From Antarcticimicrobium sp033791545 (GTDB taxonomy: Bacteria > Pseudomonadota > Alphaproteobacteria > Rhodobacterales > Rhodobacteraceae), in the NCBI GenBank assembly GCA_033791545.1, contig JASJGL010000159.1, positions 1 to 64,000 of the forward strand: DNA of 64,000 nt, given 5' to 3'. Shown piece by piece: positions 34,992-43,600 of the stretch (the first letter of the stretch is position 1; the number at the start of each line of letters is the position of its first letter). The translations under genes were made by a program, and so were the position numbers. The notes beneath the pieces were generated by a model that saw only the letters and a list, made by a program, of their open reading frames with translations, ran no database searches and was not told the origin of the DNA.

Positions 34992-35123
34992 GCTGACGGA
35001 GGGACGGGCCGACCTTAGCGCACGCCGTTTTCCGCGTCTGGTGCGGCGCCTACGGGCCTGTTACAAGGCGGCGCACAGCCTATACCCCGGGCTGATACCG
35101 CCCCGGACCAAAGGCCAAAGCTT

Positions 35124-36047
35124 ATGACCACCGAAATCCGTCTCGCCTTCGCACACCCTTCGGAGCGGGCTGCGGCCACCGCGCCACGCGGGCCGCTTGA
35201 CCGCATCTCGGTGCGCGACCATGTGGTCGAGGTCGAGATTGGCGCGTTTCAGGCTGAACGTGGCACCACCCAGCGGGTCTGTTTCAATGTCGTGGTCGAG
35301 GTCGAGCCGCTCACCGGCCCGATCGACGATGATGTCGACCGCATCCTGTCCTATGACCGGGTGACCGAGGCGATCGAACATGAACTGGCCGACGAGCGGC
35401 TGAACCTGCTTGAAACCCTCGCCGAACGCATTGCCGAGCGTATCTTGCTGGAACCACAGGCAATCCGTGCCTTTGTGCGTGTTGAAAAACTTGACCGTGG
35501 CCCCGGTGCCTTGGGGGTCGAGATCGTGCGCGCCCGCACCCAGACCGCGCATGGCCCGCTGGTCGAAGATGACCGCCCACATCCGCGGCTGGTCTATCTC
35601 TCCAATGCGGCCGTCGCCTCTCAGAACCTGTCCGGTTGGCTCGACCAGTTGGAACAGGGCGACTGCCCGCTTGTGCTTTGCGTCGGGGCGCCTGATCTGC
35701 CCACGCCGCGCACCGGCCATCGCATGACCCAGCGCCGCATCGACCTTTTGGCGATTGAGCAAAACGCATGGGTGCTGGCCGCCCGCGATCCGCGCTGTGT
35801 CGTGGTCGAAACCCGGACTGAGCTTGACTGGGCCATGAAGCATGGTCAGATCAGCGTTTGGGCGCCGTCAAAGATCGTGCTCGACGCGGTCGATGGCCCC
35901 ACCGCCCAGCCCGGCGACGGGGTGGCATTGGCGACATGGTTCGCCACCAGTTTTACCGCCAAGGAAATGCTGGTGATCGGGGCCGCATTGCCCGCCGATC
36001 CCGGTCTGCCATTGCGCGGTGCCTCGGTCGAACAGCAAACCCTATGA
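35124..36047 (+). CDS. folB: Dihydroneopterin aldolase FolB with long C-terminal extension
   Basis: Folate pathway enzyme converting dihydroneopterin to 6-hydroxymethyl-dihydropterin. The FolB domain occupies about residues 25-140 (ISVRDHVVEVEIGAFQAERGTTQRVCFNVVVEVE, ILSYDRVTEAIEHELADERLNLLETLAERIAERIL, VRVEKLDRGPGALGVEIVR). A normal FolB is about 120 aa; this one is 307 aa. The extra about 165 residues (from PRLVYLSNAAVASQNLSGW) end with GDGVALATWFATSFTAKEMLVIGA, faintly like the end of amino-acid-kinase folds. The stop overlaps the folP start (ATGA). Confidence 0.9.
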   Translation: MTTEIRLAFAHPSERAAATAPRGPLDRISVRDHVVEVEIGAFQAERGTTQRVCFNVVVEVEPLTGPIDDDVDRILSYDRVTEAIEHELADERLNLLETLAERIAERILLEPQAIRAFVRVEKLDRGPGALGVEIVRARTQTAHGPLVEDDRPHPRLVYLSNAAVASQNLSGWLDQLEQGDCPLVLCVGAPDLPTPRTGHRMTQRRIDLLAIEQNAWVLAARDPRCVVVETRTELDWAMKHGQISVWAPSKIVLDAVDGPTAQPGDGVALATWFATSFTAKEMLVIGAALPADPGLPLRGASVEQQTL

Positions 36048-37045
36048 CCTTCTACTATCGCCCGTTGGTTCAGCATGGGGCAGCGCGCCCCGACGATGCG
36101 CTGCCCTTGGCTGGCGGCCCGCTTTGGTTCACCCATGTCGAGGCCTTGGCGCGCGGGCAGGGCGCGCGTGTAATTCCGGCTTGGGAGGTGCCCGATCACG
36201 ATCTCGAACCGCTAATCGCCCCGCGTGCCCCGGTGGCCGCGCTGCCAATCGAGCGGCCCGCGATCATGGGCATCCTCAACACCACGCCGGACAGCTTTTC
36301 CGATGGCGGCAAACATCACGCCGCCGAGGCCGCGCTTGCCGGTGCGCGCGCCATGATCGACGCCGGGGCCGACATTCTTGATATCGGCGGTGAATCCACC
36401 CGCCCCGGTGCCGCCGAGGTGCGCGCCGACGCCGAAATTGCCCGCACCGCGCCGGTGATCGCCGCGATCCGCCGCGACAGCGCGATCCCGATTTCCATCG
36501 ACACGCGCAAGGCCGCGGTCGCGCGCGCCGCGCTCGACGCCGGGGCCGATCTGGTCAACGATGTGGCGGGCTTCACCTTTGACGCCGATCTTGCGCCGCT
36601 GTGTGCCGAGCGGGCGGTTCCGGTCTGCGTCATGCATTCGCAGGGCGACCCCGAAACCATGCAGCAGGACCCGCAGTACGATAACGTGCTGCTCGACGTT
36701 TACGATTTCCTTGCCGAACGCATCGCGGTGTTGGAGCGGCAGGGCATTGCGCGCGCCCGCATCGTCACCGATCCCGGCATCGGCTTTGGCAAGACGCGCG
36801 ACCACAACCTGACCCTGCTGCGCGGTCTCTCCCTGTTCCACGGGCTTGGCTGCCCCATCCTGCTTGGTGTGTCGCGCAAGAAGTTCATCGGGACCATCGG
36901 GCAGGAACCCCGCCCCGAGGCCCGCGCGCCCGGCTCTATCGCCGTGGGGCTTGCCGGGCTGGCGCAGGGGGTGCAGATCCTGCGCGTGCATGACGTGCGT
37001 GAGACAGTCCAAGCACAACGCCTGTGGCTGGCCGCGCGAGGGTAG
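36044..37045 (+). CDS. folP: Dihydropteroate synthase
   Basis: Condenses p-aminobenzoate with hydroxymethyl-dihydropterin pyrophosphate; the target of sulfonamides. The 333-aa TIM barrel shows PAIMGILNTTPDSFSDGGKHH (about 75-95), ILDIGGESTRPGA, IPISIDTRKAAVARAALDAGADLVNDVAG, VCVMHSQGDPETMQ, IVTDPGIGFGKTRDHN and LGVSRKKFIG. An N-terminal extension of about 75 residues precedes the barrel. The ATG overlaps the folB stop. The next genes in the usual folB-folP-glmM order are not found; ilvC faces it instead. Confidence 0.96.
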   Translation: MTFYYRPLVQHGAARPDDALPLAGGPLWFTHVEALARGQGARVIPAWEVPDHDLEPLIAPRAPVAALPIERPAIMGILNTTPDSFSDGGKHHAAEAALAGARAMIDAGADILDIGGESTRPGAAEVRADAEIARTAPVIAAIRRDSAIPISIDTRKAAVARAALDAGADLVNDVAGFTFDADLAPLCAERAVPVCVMHSQGDPETMQQDPQYDNVLLDVYDFLAERIAVLERQGIARARIVTDPGIGFGKTRDHNLTLLRGLSLFHGLGCPILLGVSRKKFIGTIGQEPRPEARAPGSIAVGLAGLAQGVQILRVHDVRETVQAQRLWLAARG

Positions 37046-37179
37046 GACGCGCCGAGGCTCGACCAGAGTAATCCCCAGCGCACACAGGGCCGGAGCCGTT
37101 CCGCTTCGGGCGCGGATCATCATGTATTTTCGACGCGTTTTCAGGGGCCTGTCGCATCAAGCGCATCTGAAACGAGAGA

Positions 37180-37206
37180 GGGGCCCCGGCTGCATGCCGA
37201 GGCCCC
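37180..37206 (-). terminator. Hairpin between folP and ilvC
   Basis: GGGGCCCCGGC (37180-37190), loop TGCAT, GCCGAGGCCCC (37196-37206): an 11-base stem with one mismatch, lying 55 bases past the ilvC stop. A clear T run is lacking on either strand. Confidence 0.5.
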
Positions 37207-37260
37207 CTGTCTATGCGGCGAGGACGCGGAGCTTGCCCCGCGCCGCTTGGTTTTCGGCGC

Positions 37261-38283
37261 TTAGTTCTTGTCTTTGTCGACCAGCTTGCCAGCGGTGATC
37301 CAAGGCATCATCCCGCGCAGTTTGCCGCCGACCTGCTCGACGAGGTGCTCGTCGTTGATCCGGCGCGTCGCCTTGAAGAACGGTTGGCTGACCGAGTTTT
37401 CCAGCATGAAGTCACGGACGAATTTGCCGTTCTGGATGTCGGTCAGAACCTCTTTCATCCGGGCTTTGGTTTCCTCATAAGGCAGCACCCGCGGGCCGGA
37501 GACGTATTCACCGTATTCCGCCGTGTTCGAGATCGAATAGTTCATGTTGGCGATGCCGCCTTCATAAATCAGATCGACGATCAGCTTCATCTCGTGCAGG
37601 CACTCAAAGTACGCCATTTCAGGGGCATAGCCCGCTTCGACAAGGGTTTCAAAGCCCATGCGCATCAGTTCGACCACGCCACCGCACAGCACGGCCTGTT
37701 CGCCGAACAGGTCGGTTTCGCATTCCTCGCGGAAGTTGGTCTCGATGATGCCCGAGCGGCCGCCGCCGATGGCCGAGCAATAGGACAGGCCCAGTTCCAG
37801 CGCCTTGCCGGACGCGTCCTGATCAACGGCCACCAGACAGGGCACGCCGCCGCCTTTGGTGTATTCGCCGCGCACGGTGTGGCCGGGGCCCTTGGGCGCC
37901 ATCATGATCACATCGACGCCGGGTTTCGGCTCGATCAGACCAAAATGCACGTTCAAACCGTGGGCAAAGGCGATCGCGGCGCCGTCTTTCAGGTTGTCAT
38001 GCACGTATTTCTTATAGGTTTCGGCCTGCAGTTCATCGGGCATGGTGAACATGATCAGGTCGCACCATGCGGCCGCCTCGGCGATGCCCATGACCTGAAG
38101 ACCTTCGGCCTCGGCTTTCTTGGCGCTCGACGAGCCTTCGCGCAGGGCGACGACAAGGTTCTTGGCGCCCGAGTCGCGCAGGTTCAGCGCGTGGGCGTGG
38201 CCTTGGGAACCATAGCCGAGGATGGCGACTTTCTTGTCCTTGATCAGGTTGATGTCGCAATCGCGGTCATAATATACGCGCAT
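37261..38283 (-). CDS. ilvC: Ketol-acid reductoisomerase (NADP+)
   Basis: Second step of valine/isoleucine synthesis, an isomeroreductase using Mg and NADPH. The 340-aa class I enzyme shows the Rossmann motif AILGYGSQGHAHALNLRDSG (about 21-40), MMAPKGPGHTVRGEY, and the knotted C-terminal domain with DLFGEQAVLCGGVVELM, YFECLHEMKLIVDLIYEGG and SNTAEYGEY. The start follows GGAGAGACGAT. Two Lrp-type regulator genes start divergently 133 bases away. Confidence 0.97.
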   Translation of the reverse strand: MRVYYDRDCDINLIKDKKVAILGYGSQGHAHALNLRDSGAKNLVVALREGSSSAKKAEAEGLQVMGIAEAAAWCDLIMFTMPDELQAETYKKYVHDNLKDGAAIAFAHGLNVHFGLIEPKPGVDVIMMAPKGPGHTVRGEYTKGGGVPCLVAVDQDASGKALELGLSYCSAIGGGRSGIIETNFREECETDLFGEQAVLCGGVVELMRMGFETLVEAGYAPEMAYFECLHEMKLIVDLIYEGGIANMNYSISNTAEYGEYVSGPRVLPYEETKARMKEVLTDIQNGKFVRDFMLENSVSQPFFKATRRINDEHLVEQVGGKLRGMMPWITAGKLVDKDKN

Positions 38284-38415
38284 ATCGTCTCTCCGGTTTG
38301 TGTTCTGTCCCGGGTAACATGCCCCTATCTCAGCGTAAGATCAGCACCGGAATTTGATTCCTTTTTAGGTTCTGTTAGAAAACGTTTCGCAAACTAGATG
38401 AATCGCGGGAAATTC

Positions 38416-38871
38416 ATGCTCGATGACACGGACAGGCGCCTGTTGCGCCATCTTCAGGCCGATCCGGCGCAATCCGTGGCCGAACTTGCCCGCGCCTCGG
38501 GCGTGGCGGCAAGCAAGGCCTACAAGCGGCTGGAGCGGTTGCAGGCCATGGGCGTTCTCAAGGGGCAGCGCGCGGTGATCGACTGGCGCGCGCTGGGTTA
38601 CGTGGTCGAGGTGTCGTTGCGCGTCAGTCTCGACAAGACCGAGTCGCGCGCCTTTGACGAATTCATCGCCGCGGCCCGCGCGGTGCCGGAAGTGTCCGAG
38701 ATCCAGACCTTTCTGGGCCGGGTCGATGTGCGCTTGACGGTGCTGGCGCGCAGTATGCAGCATTACCAAGAGGTCTATCGCGGCCGTATTCTGACCCTGC
38801 CGCATATCGTGGATGTCGAGGCGCTGATGCATGTTTCGACCATCAAGGATGTGGAGGCCCTGCCACTGTGA
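38416..38871 (+). CDS. Lrp/AsnC-family transcriptional regulator (first of pair)
   Basis: The 151-aa product has an N-terminal winged HTH (about 1-50, DDTDRRLLRHLQADPAQSVAELARASGVAASKAYKRLERLQ) and a RAM ligand-binding domain (about 65-145, VVEVSLRVSLDKTESRAFDEFIAAARAVPEV...DVRLTVLA). I use the ATG at 38416 giving MLDDTDRRLL; an ATG at 38398 adds six residues but lacks a ribosome binding site. It is divergent from ilvC, which is a plausible target. Its end overlaps the second Lrp gene by 4 bases. Confidence 0.9.
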   Translation: MLDDTDRRLLRHLQADPAQSVAELARASGVAASKAYKRLERLQAMGVLKGQRAVIDWRALGYVVEVSLRVSLDKTESRAFDEFIAAARAVPEVSEIQTFLGRVDVRLTVLARSMQHYQEVYRGRILTLPHIVDVEALMHVSTIKDVEALPL

Positions 38872-39326
38872 TCGATCTGGACGACACCGACCGCGCTCTT
38901 TTGCGCGCGTTGCAGCAGGATGCCACGCTGACGGCGGCGGAACTGGGGCGGCAATCGGGGGTCAGCCAGTCTGTCGCTTGGCGGCGGGTGAAACGGCTGA
39001 CCGAGGCGGGGGTGATCAAGGGGCGCAGGTTGGATCTTGACCGCGAGGCGCTGGGCTTTGGCGTGACCGTGTTTCTGGGCATCAAACTGGTCGCCAAGGG
39101 GCACGGCAGCCTTGAAAATTTTGAGCGCGCGGTGTCCGCCATCCCCGAGGTGCAGACGGTGCAGCACGTGTTGGGCCGCTATGATTACCGGTTGCAGGTG
39201 GTGGCGCGGGATCTGTCGGATTTCGAGCGCGTGCTGCGCCGCCGCATCATGACGCTGCCCGGCGCGGGAGAAGTCGAGGCCAATGTGGTGCTGAGCGAGG
39301 AGCGCCGACCGGGGCCGATCGGCTGA
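38868..39326 (+). CDS. Lrp/AsnC-family transcriptional regulator (second of pair)
   Basis: The 152-aa product has a winged HTH (DLDDTDRALLRALQQDATLTAAELGRQSGVSQSVAWRRVKRL) and a RAM domain (VTVFLGIKLVAKGHGSLENFERAVSAIPEVQTVQHVLGRYDYRLQVVA). It starts at a GTG whose last bases form the previous stop (GTGA), so the two are translationally coupled and may form a hetero-oligomer. It is distinct enough from its partner not to be a recent duplicate. Confidence 0.9.
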   Translation: MIDLDDTDRALLRALQQDATLTAAELGRQSGVSQSVAWRRVKRLTEAGVIKGRRLDLDREALGFGVTVFLGIKLVAKGHGSLENFERAVSAIPEVQTVQHVLGRYDYRLQVVARDLSDFERVLRRRIMTLPGAGEVEANVVLSEERRPGPIG

Positions 39327-39394
39327 ACAGCGCAGCTTTGTCTTTGCCCGCGCCGCTGCCGCGCGCTATGAGCAAGGAAACAAGGAGATTGCAC

Positions 39395-40519
39395 ATGGCA
39401 CTGCTCGATACCGTTGACCCCAAAGGGTTGGAAGAATTCTCGGTCGTGTTCACCGACCGCTCGCTCAACCACATGTCCGCCACCTTTCAGCAGGTGATGC
39501 GCGATATCTCCGAGATGCTGCGCGAGGTGTATGGCGCCCAGGGTGTGGCGCTGGTGCCCGGTGGCGGCACCTATGCGATGGAGTCGGTGGCGCGGCAGTT
39601 CGCCCGTGGGCAAGCGGCGCTGGTGGTGCGCAACGGCTGGTTCTCGTATCGCTGGTCCCAGATCATCGAAACCGGCGGGCTGACCGAGACCGCCACGGTG
39701 ATGCAGGCGCGCCAGACCGGCAACGCCCGGCCCGCGCCCTTTGCCCCGGCCCCAATCGAAGAGGTGGTCGCAGCCATCCGCGCGCAAAAGCCCGGCATCG
39801 TTTTTGCCCCGCATGTGGAAACCGCTGCCGGTGTGATCCTGCCGGAGGGCTATGTCACGGCGTTGGCCGGTGCCGCGCATGAGGTCGGCGCGCTGATGGT
39901 GCTCGATTGTGTCGCCTCGGGCTGCGCTTGGGTGGATATGGGCGCGACCGGGGTCGATGTGCTGATCTCGGCGCCGCAAAAGGGCTGGAGCGCCTCTCCC
40001 TCTGCCGGGCTGGTGATGTTGTCAGAGCGTGCCGAGGCACGTCTGGCCGAGACCGAAAGCGACAGTTTTGCGCTCGATCTCAAGAAATGGCGGCAGATCA
40101 TGCAGGCCTATGAAAACGGCGGCCACGCCTATCACGCCACCCTGCCGACGGATGCGCTGCGCGCCTTTCGCGATACGATGGCTGAAACCCGCGCCTATGG
40201 CTTTGACAAACTCTGCGCGGCGCAGTGGGAGCTGGGCAATGGCACCCGCGCGATGCTGAAAGACAAGGGCGTGGTCTCGGTCGCTGCCGAAGGCTTTGGC
40301 GCGCCGGGGGTTGTGGTCAGTTATACTGAGGATCCTGATATTCAATCCGGCAAGAAGTTCGCCGACTTGGGGTTTCAGATCGCTGCTGGTGTGCCACTGA
40401 AATGCGATGAGCCCGAAGATTTCCGAACCTTCCGGCTCGGGCTGTTCGGTTTGGACAAGCTTTATGATGTGCCGGCGACATTGGCGCGGCTGAAAAACGC
40501 GGTCGATCAGGTGCTTTAG
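39395..40519 (+). CDS. Class V aminotransferase (alanine--glyoxylate / serine--pyruvate type)
   Basis: PLP enzyme of 374 aa, fold type I class V. Features are ALVPGGGTYAMESVARQF (about 48-65), NGWFSYRW, HVETAAGVILP, LMVLDCVASGCAWVDMGATGVDVLISAPQKGWSASPSAGL (PLP Lys in APQKGW, about 195) and the C-terminal FRLGLFGLDKLYDV. The substrate pair cannot be fixed from sequence; glyoxylate or pyruvate with alanine or serine is likely. The ATG at 39395 follows CAAGGAG. It lies 68 bases after the Lrp pair, so regulation by these is possible. Confidence 0.9.
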   Translation: MALLDTVDPKGLEEFSVVFTDRSLNHMSATFQQVMRDISEMLREVYGAQGVALVPGGGTYAMESVARQFARGQAALVVRNGWFSYRWSQIIETGGLTETATVMQARQTGNARPAPFAPAPIEEVVAAIRAQKPGIVFAPHVETAAGVILPEGYVTALAGAAHEVGALMVLDCVASGCAWVDMGATGVDVLISAPQKGWSASPSAGLVMLSERAEARLAETESDSFALDLKKWRQIMQAYENGGHAYHATLPTDALRAFRDTMAETRAYGFDKLCAAQWELGNGTRAMLKDKGVVSVAAEGFGAPGVVVSYTEDPDIQSGKKFADLGFQIAAGVPLKCDEPEDFRTFRLGLFGLDKLYDVPATLARLKNAVDQVL

Positions 40520-40558
40520 GCCGAACGCGGGCTGTGTCCCGCATCTGTGATAGTGCGG

Positions 40559-40579
40559 CGGGGGGCTAAGGCTCCCCCG
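40559..40579. terminator. Possible terminator between convergent genes
   Basis: CGGGGGGC-TAAG-GCTCCCCCG forms a GC-rich hairpin with one bulge, between the aminotransferase stop (40519) and the XRE gene end (40593). There is no T run. Confidence 0.4.
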
Positions 40580-40592
40580 TCGCAAGGTGCGC

Positions 40593-41453
40593 TCAGATGA
40601 TCTGTTCGCGCAGGTGGCGCAGGTGGTCGGGCAGCGCGCGCGCGGTTGTCGTGGCCTCGCGCACAAGATGGTCGAAATGGCTGGTAAAGGTTTCGATCCG
40701 GTCCCGGTCGCGGAAGGCGACATAGTGTCCGCCCGCATAGAAGACGCACAAAAGTGGCCCGAATATCGTGACCGGCGCGGAATACAGGCGTCTGGAATCA
40801 AACAGATAGATGCGCAGGCGCGGATAAAGCTGCTCCGACAGCGTGAGAAATCGGTCAATCTGGTCCCGGCGCAGATCGGCCGGAATGCCCGCGTAATAGC
40901 CGGTGGCGTGGGCAAAATTTTCCAACTCGTACAGCGGCAGGGCGATTTCATAATCCGACTGCGATCTGCGCATCCAGGTCAGCCGATCCTCTGACGCGCC
41001 AATCGCCTGATCGGCGGTGCGCCCCAGATGCGGGGCATATTCCCATTCCAGCATCGCCCGCGTCTTGAGCATATCGGGAAGCGCGGCAGGCACATGGCGA
41101 ATCTTGTAGCCCGCCGCCTCGCGGTGCCAGTCGTATATCCGCTCATCGACCAGCGCACGGGCGGCTTCGGTCAGGCTGAGACTGGCCTGAAGCAGATCGG
41201 CGGCGCTTTCCGGGCGGTCCGACAGGCTGAGCAGCCAATCGGCCGAAACCCCGAGCGCGGCGGCGCAGGCCCCCACAACATGCGCATTGGGCAGCCGCGC
41301 GCCCTCATTGCCCAGAAGTTGCGAGATGGTAGAGCGGTCAACCCCGACGTCGCGGGCCAGGGCGCTTTGGGTCAGGCCAGCGTGCCGCATCGCCTGGCTC
41401 AGGCGGTCACGGAATTGCAGGGCGCGCAGGCGTTTGTCTATTTTTTCCGGCAT
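40593..41453 (-). CDS. XRE-family transcriptional regulator
   Basis: The 286-aa protein has an N-terminal XRE helix-turn-helix (about 12-72, RLSQAMRHAGLTQSALARDVGVDRSTISQLLGNEGARLPNAHVVGACAAALGVSADWLL). A C-terminal about 200-residue domain ends YRLRI..., VTIFGPLLCVFYAGGHYVAFRDRDRIETFTSHFDHLV. The effector is unknown. A perfect palindrome TCACA-GAA-TGTGA lies 14 bases before its start, between it and the divergent DUF2061/desaturase pair, and is a good candidate for its operator. Confidence 0.87.
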   Translation of the reverse strand: MPEKIDKRLRALQFRDRLSQAMRHAGLTQSALARDVGVDRSTISQLLGNEGARLPNAHVVGACAAALGVSADWLLSLSDRPESAADLLQASLSLTEAARALVDERIYDWHREAAGYKIRHVPAALPDMLKTRAMLEWEYAPHLGRTADQAIGASEDRLTWMRRSQSDYEIALPLYELENFAHATGYYAGIPADLRRDQIDRFLTLSEQLYPRLRIYLFDSRRLYSAPVTIFGPLLCVFYAGGHYVAFRDRDRIETFTSHFDHLVREATTTARALPDHLRHLREQII

Positions 41454-41466
41454 GAGGTGATAAATA

Positions 41467-41479
41467 TCACAGAATGTGA
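41467..41479. promoter_or_regulatory. Operator-like palindrome between XRE gene and DUF2061/desaturase pair
   Basis: TCACAGAATGTGA is a perfect inverted repeat with a 3-base centre. A related imperfect palindrome CATATTCAGAATG follows about 20 bases further right. Both sit in the 104-base divergent gap. Confidence 0.55.
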
Positions 41480-41557
41480 GAATTGTTAATCATATTCAGA
41501 ATGGTCACATGCCGCGGCGCAGCGTTAGCTGAGGCCGAAACAGGGCATGAGGGCAGG

Positions 41558-41761
41558 ATGGAAACGCGCAAGCGATCTTTGGTCAAGGCGGTGATCTGGA
41601 ACCTGATCGGGCTGACGGTGATGGCGGTGGTGGGGCTGATTGCCACCGGGTCGGTGGCACTTGGCGGCACAATGGCGCTGATCAATACCGGCGTGGGTCT
41701 GGTCATGTATGTGGGATATGAGCGGCTCTGGGCCAATATCGGCTGGGGCCGCCATGTCTGA
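41558..41761 (+). CDS. DUF2061 small membrane protein
   Basis: The 67-aa product (METRKRSLVKAVIWNLIGLTVMAVVGLIATGSVALGGTMALINTGVGLVMYVGYERLW) matches the DUF2061 pattern: a basic start, SLxKAxxWN, two hydrophobic helices and the YxxYERLW end. It is a small inner-membrane protein of unknown role. It starts after GAGGGCAGG, and its stop overlaps the desaturase start, so the two are coupled. Confidence 0.88.
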   Translation: METRKRSLVKAVIWNLIGLTVMAVVGLIATGSVALGGTMALINTGVGLVMYVGYERLWANIGWGRHV

Positions 41762-42650
41762 GTCCCGCTCAAACCGGCCCACGGCACCGGAATGGCGGAC
41801 CTTTGCGCTGATCCTTGGCTGCTACGCCTCGGCGCTGATGCTGCTGTTTGCGCCGCTGCCATCGGGGCTGGTGGCGGTTCTACTGGTGCCGGTTCTGGTG
41901 CTGCATTCGTCGTTGAGCCACGAGGCCCTGCATGATCATCCGTTCCGGTCGCGGGCCGTGAACGAGGCGCTGATGGCGCTGCCGCTGACCTTGGCGATCC
42001 CCTATGGGCGGTTCCGCGATCTGCATCTGGCGCATCACCTCGATGCGCGGCTGACCGATCCCTATGATGATCCGGAATCGAACTATCTCGACCCGGCGAT
42101 CTGGGCCGGGCTGTCCCGGTGGAGCCGGGGGCTTTATGCGATGAACAATACCTTGCTGGGGCGCATCCTGTTGGGCCCGGCGATCGGACAGGCGCGGTTC
42201 ATGGCCGGGGATTGGGCGCAGCGCCGGGTGCGGGCGGTGTGGCTGGCCTGGGCGCTGCATCTGCCGGGGGCTTTGGCCGTGCTCTGGGTCGTGACGGTCG
42301 CGCCGCTGCCGCTTTGGACCTATCTTCTGGCGTGCTACGGGGCGCTGGGGGTGCTGAAGATCCGCACCTTTCTGGAGCATCGCGCGCATGCGCAATCGCG
42401 GGCCCGCACGGTCATCGTCGAGGATCGGGGGCTGCTGGCCTTTCTCTTTCTGAACAACAACCTGCACGTGGTTCATCACATGCATCCCACCGCCCCGTGG
42501 TACCGGTTGCCACAGCTTTATCGGGCCGGGCAGGCGCGGTATCTGAGCTGCAACGAGAACTATGTCTATCGCTCCTATGGTGAGGTGATCCGTCGCTTTC
42601 TGTTTTGGCGCAAGGATCCGGTGGCTCATCCGCTCTGGCGGCGGGGTTGA
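41754..42650 (+). CDS. Fatty acid desaturase-type membrane di-iron enzyme
   Basis: The 298-aa integral membrane protein carries the three histidine boxes of the desaturase/hydroxylase superfamily: HEALHDH (56-62), HLAHH (91-95) and NNLHVVHHMHP (235-245). Hydrophobic segments flank them. The substrate, fatty acyl or carotenoid or other lipid, is not determinable. The start lies inside the end of the DUF2061 gene (8-base overlap). Divergence from the XRE regulator suggests local control. Confidence 0.88.
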   Translation: MSESRSNRPTAPEWRTFALILGCYASALMLLFAPLPSGLVAVLLVPVLVLHSSLSHEALHDHPFRSRAVNEALMALPLTLAIPYGRFRDLHLAHHLDARLTDPYDDPESNYLDPAIWAGLSRWSRGLYAMNNTLLGRILLGPAIGQARFMAGDWAQRRVRAVWLAWALHLPGALAVLWVVTVAPLPLWTYLLACYGALGVLKIRTFLEHRAHAQSRARTVIVEDRGLLAFLFLNNNLHVVHHMHPTAPWYRLPQLYRAGQARYLSCNENYVYRSYGEVIRRFLFWRKDPVAHPLWRRG

Positions 42651-42671
42651 TTTGCGGGCAGAAGGGCGGCC

Positions 42672-43574
42672 ATGAGTTTATGGATCCCTGTCACCCTTGC
42701 CGCAGCGAGCTTTCAGACCGCGCGTTTCATGCTGCAAAAGACCCTGAGCACGGTGCGGCTTTCGGCCACCGGCGCGACATTTGCGCGGTTCGTCTATTCG
42801 GCACCGGTGATCGTGCTGGCGCTTGTCGCCTATCTTTGGGCGACCGGGCGCGGGATGCCGGATCTGGGCCTGCGGTTCTGGCTGTTCGCAATGCTCGGCG
42901 GCACGACGCAGATCTTTGCCACCATCTGCGTCGTGGCGCTGTTCAAACAGCGCAATTTCGCGGTCGGAATCACCTTTAAGAAGACCGAGGTGATCCAGAC
43001 CGCGCTGCTGGGGCTGGTGGTGTTGAACGATCAGATCAGCGCGGGCGGCTGGGTCGCGATCTTGCTGGGGTTGGCCGCGGTGCTGGTGCTGTCGCGTGCA
43101 CCGGGCAGCACCGGCGCTTGGTGGCGGCATCTGGGCAATCGCGCTTCGGCGCTTGGGCTGGGCTCGGGCGTCTTGTTCGCCTTTTCTGCGGTCAGCTACC
43201 GGGGCGCCTCGCTGGAGCTGCACGATCCCGATCCGGTGTTTCGTGCCGCCGTGACGCTGGCCTGCGTCGTTTGCTTTCAGCTGCTGTCGATGGGGCTTTG
43301 GATGTTGTGGCGTGACCGGGCCGAATTGCGGGCAGTCTGGGCGGCGCGCAACACCGCCGCCTTTGTCGGGCTGACCAGCATGGCCGGTTCGTTCTGCTGG
43401 TTTCTGGCCTTCACCTTGCAGAACGCGGCCTATGTCAAGGCGCTGGGGCAGGTCGAGTTGTTGCTCAGCCTGCTGGCCTCGACACTGGTGTTTCACGAAA
43501 AGATCACAGCCCGCGAGATTGCAGGAATGGGCCTTCTGGGCCTGTCGATCCTGGCACTGGTCCTGACGATTTAG
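42672..43574 (+). CDS. EamA/DMT-family transporter
   Basis: The 300-aa protein is predicted to have about ten hydrophobic helices in two EamA-like halves. The first holds FARFVYSAPVIVLALVAYLWA, QIFATICVVALF and FKKTEVIQTALLGLVVLND; the second AFVGLTSMAGSFCWFLAFTLQNAAYVKALGQVELLLSLLASTLVFHEKIT. The substrate is unknown. It lies 21 bases past the desaturase stop and may share its transcript. Confidence 0.87.
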   Translation: MSLWIPVTLAAASFQTARFMLQKTLSTVRLSATGATFARFVYSAPVIVLALVAYLWATGRGMPDLGLRFWLFAMLGGTTQIFATICVVALFKQRNFAVGITFKKTEVIQTALLGLVVLNDQISAGGWVAILLGLAAVLVLSRAPGSTGAWWRHLGNRASALGLGSGVLFAFSAVSYRGASLELHDPDPVFRAAVTLACVVCFQLLSMGLWMLWRDRAELRAVWAARNTAAFVGLTSMAGSFCWFLAFTLQNAAYVKALGQVELLLSLLASTLVFHEKITAREIAGMGLLGLSILALVLTI

Positions 43575-43598
43575 GCGCGGCCTGAACGCGGGCCGCGC
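43575..43598. terminator. Hairpin between convergent DMT transporter and Nudix genes
   Basis: GCGCGGCC, TGAACGCG, GGCCGCGC forms an 8-base perfect stem covering the whole short gap between the two stops. There is no T run. Confidence 0.4.
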
Positions 43599-43600
43599 GC

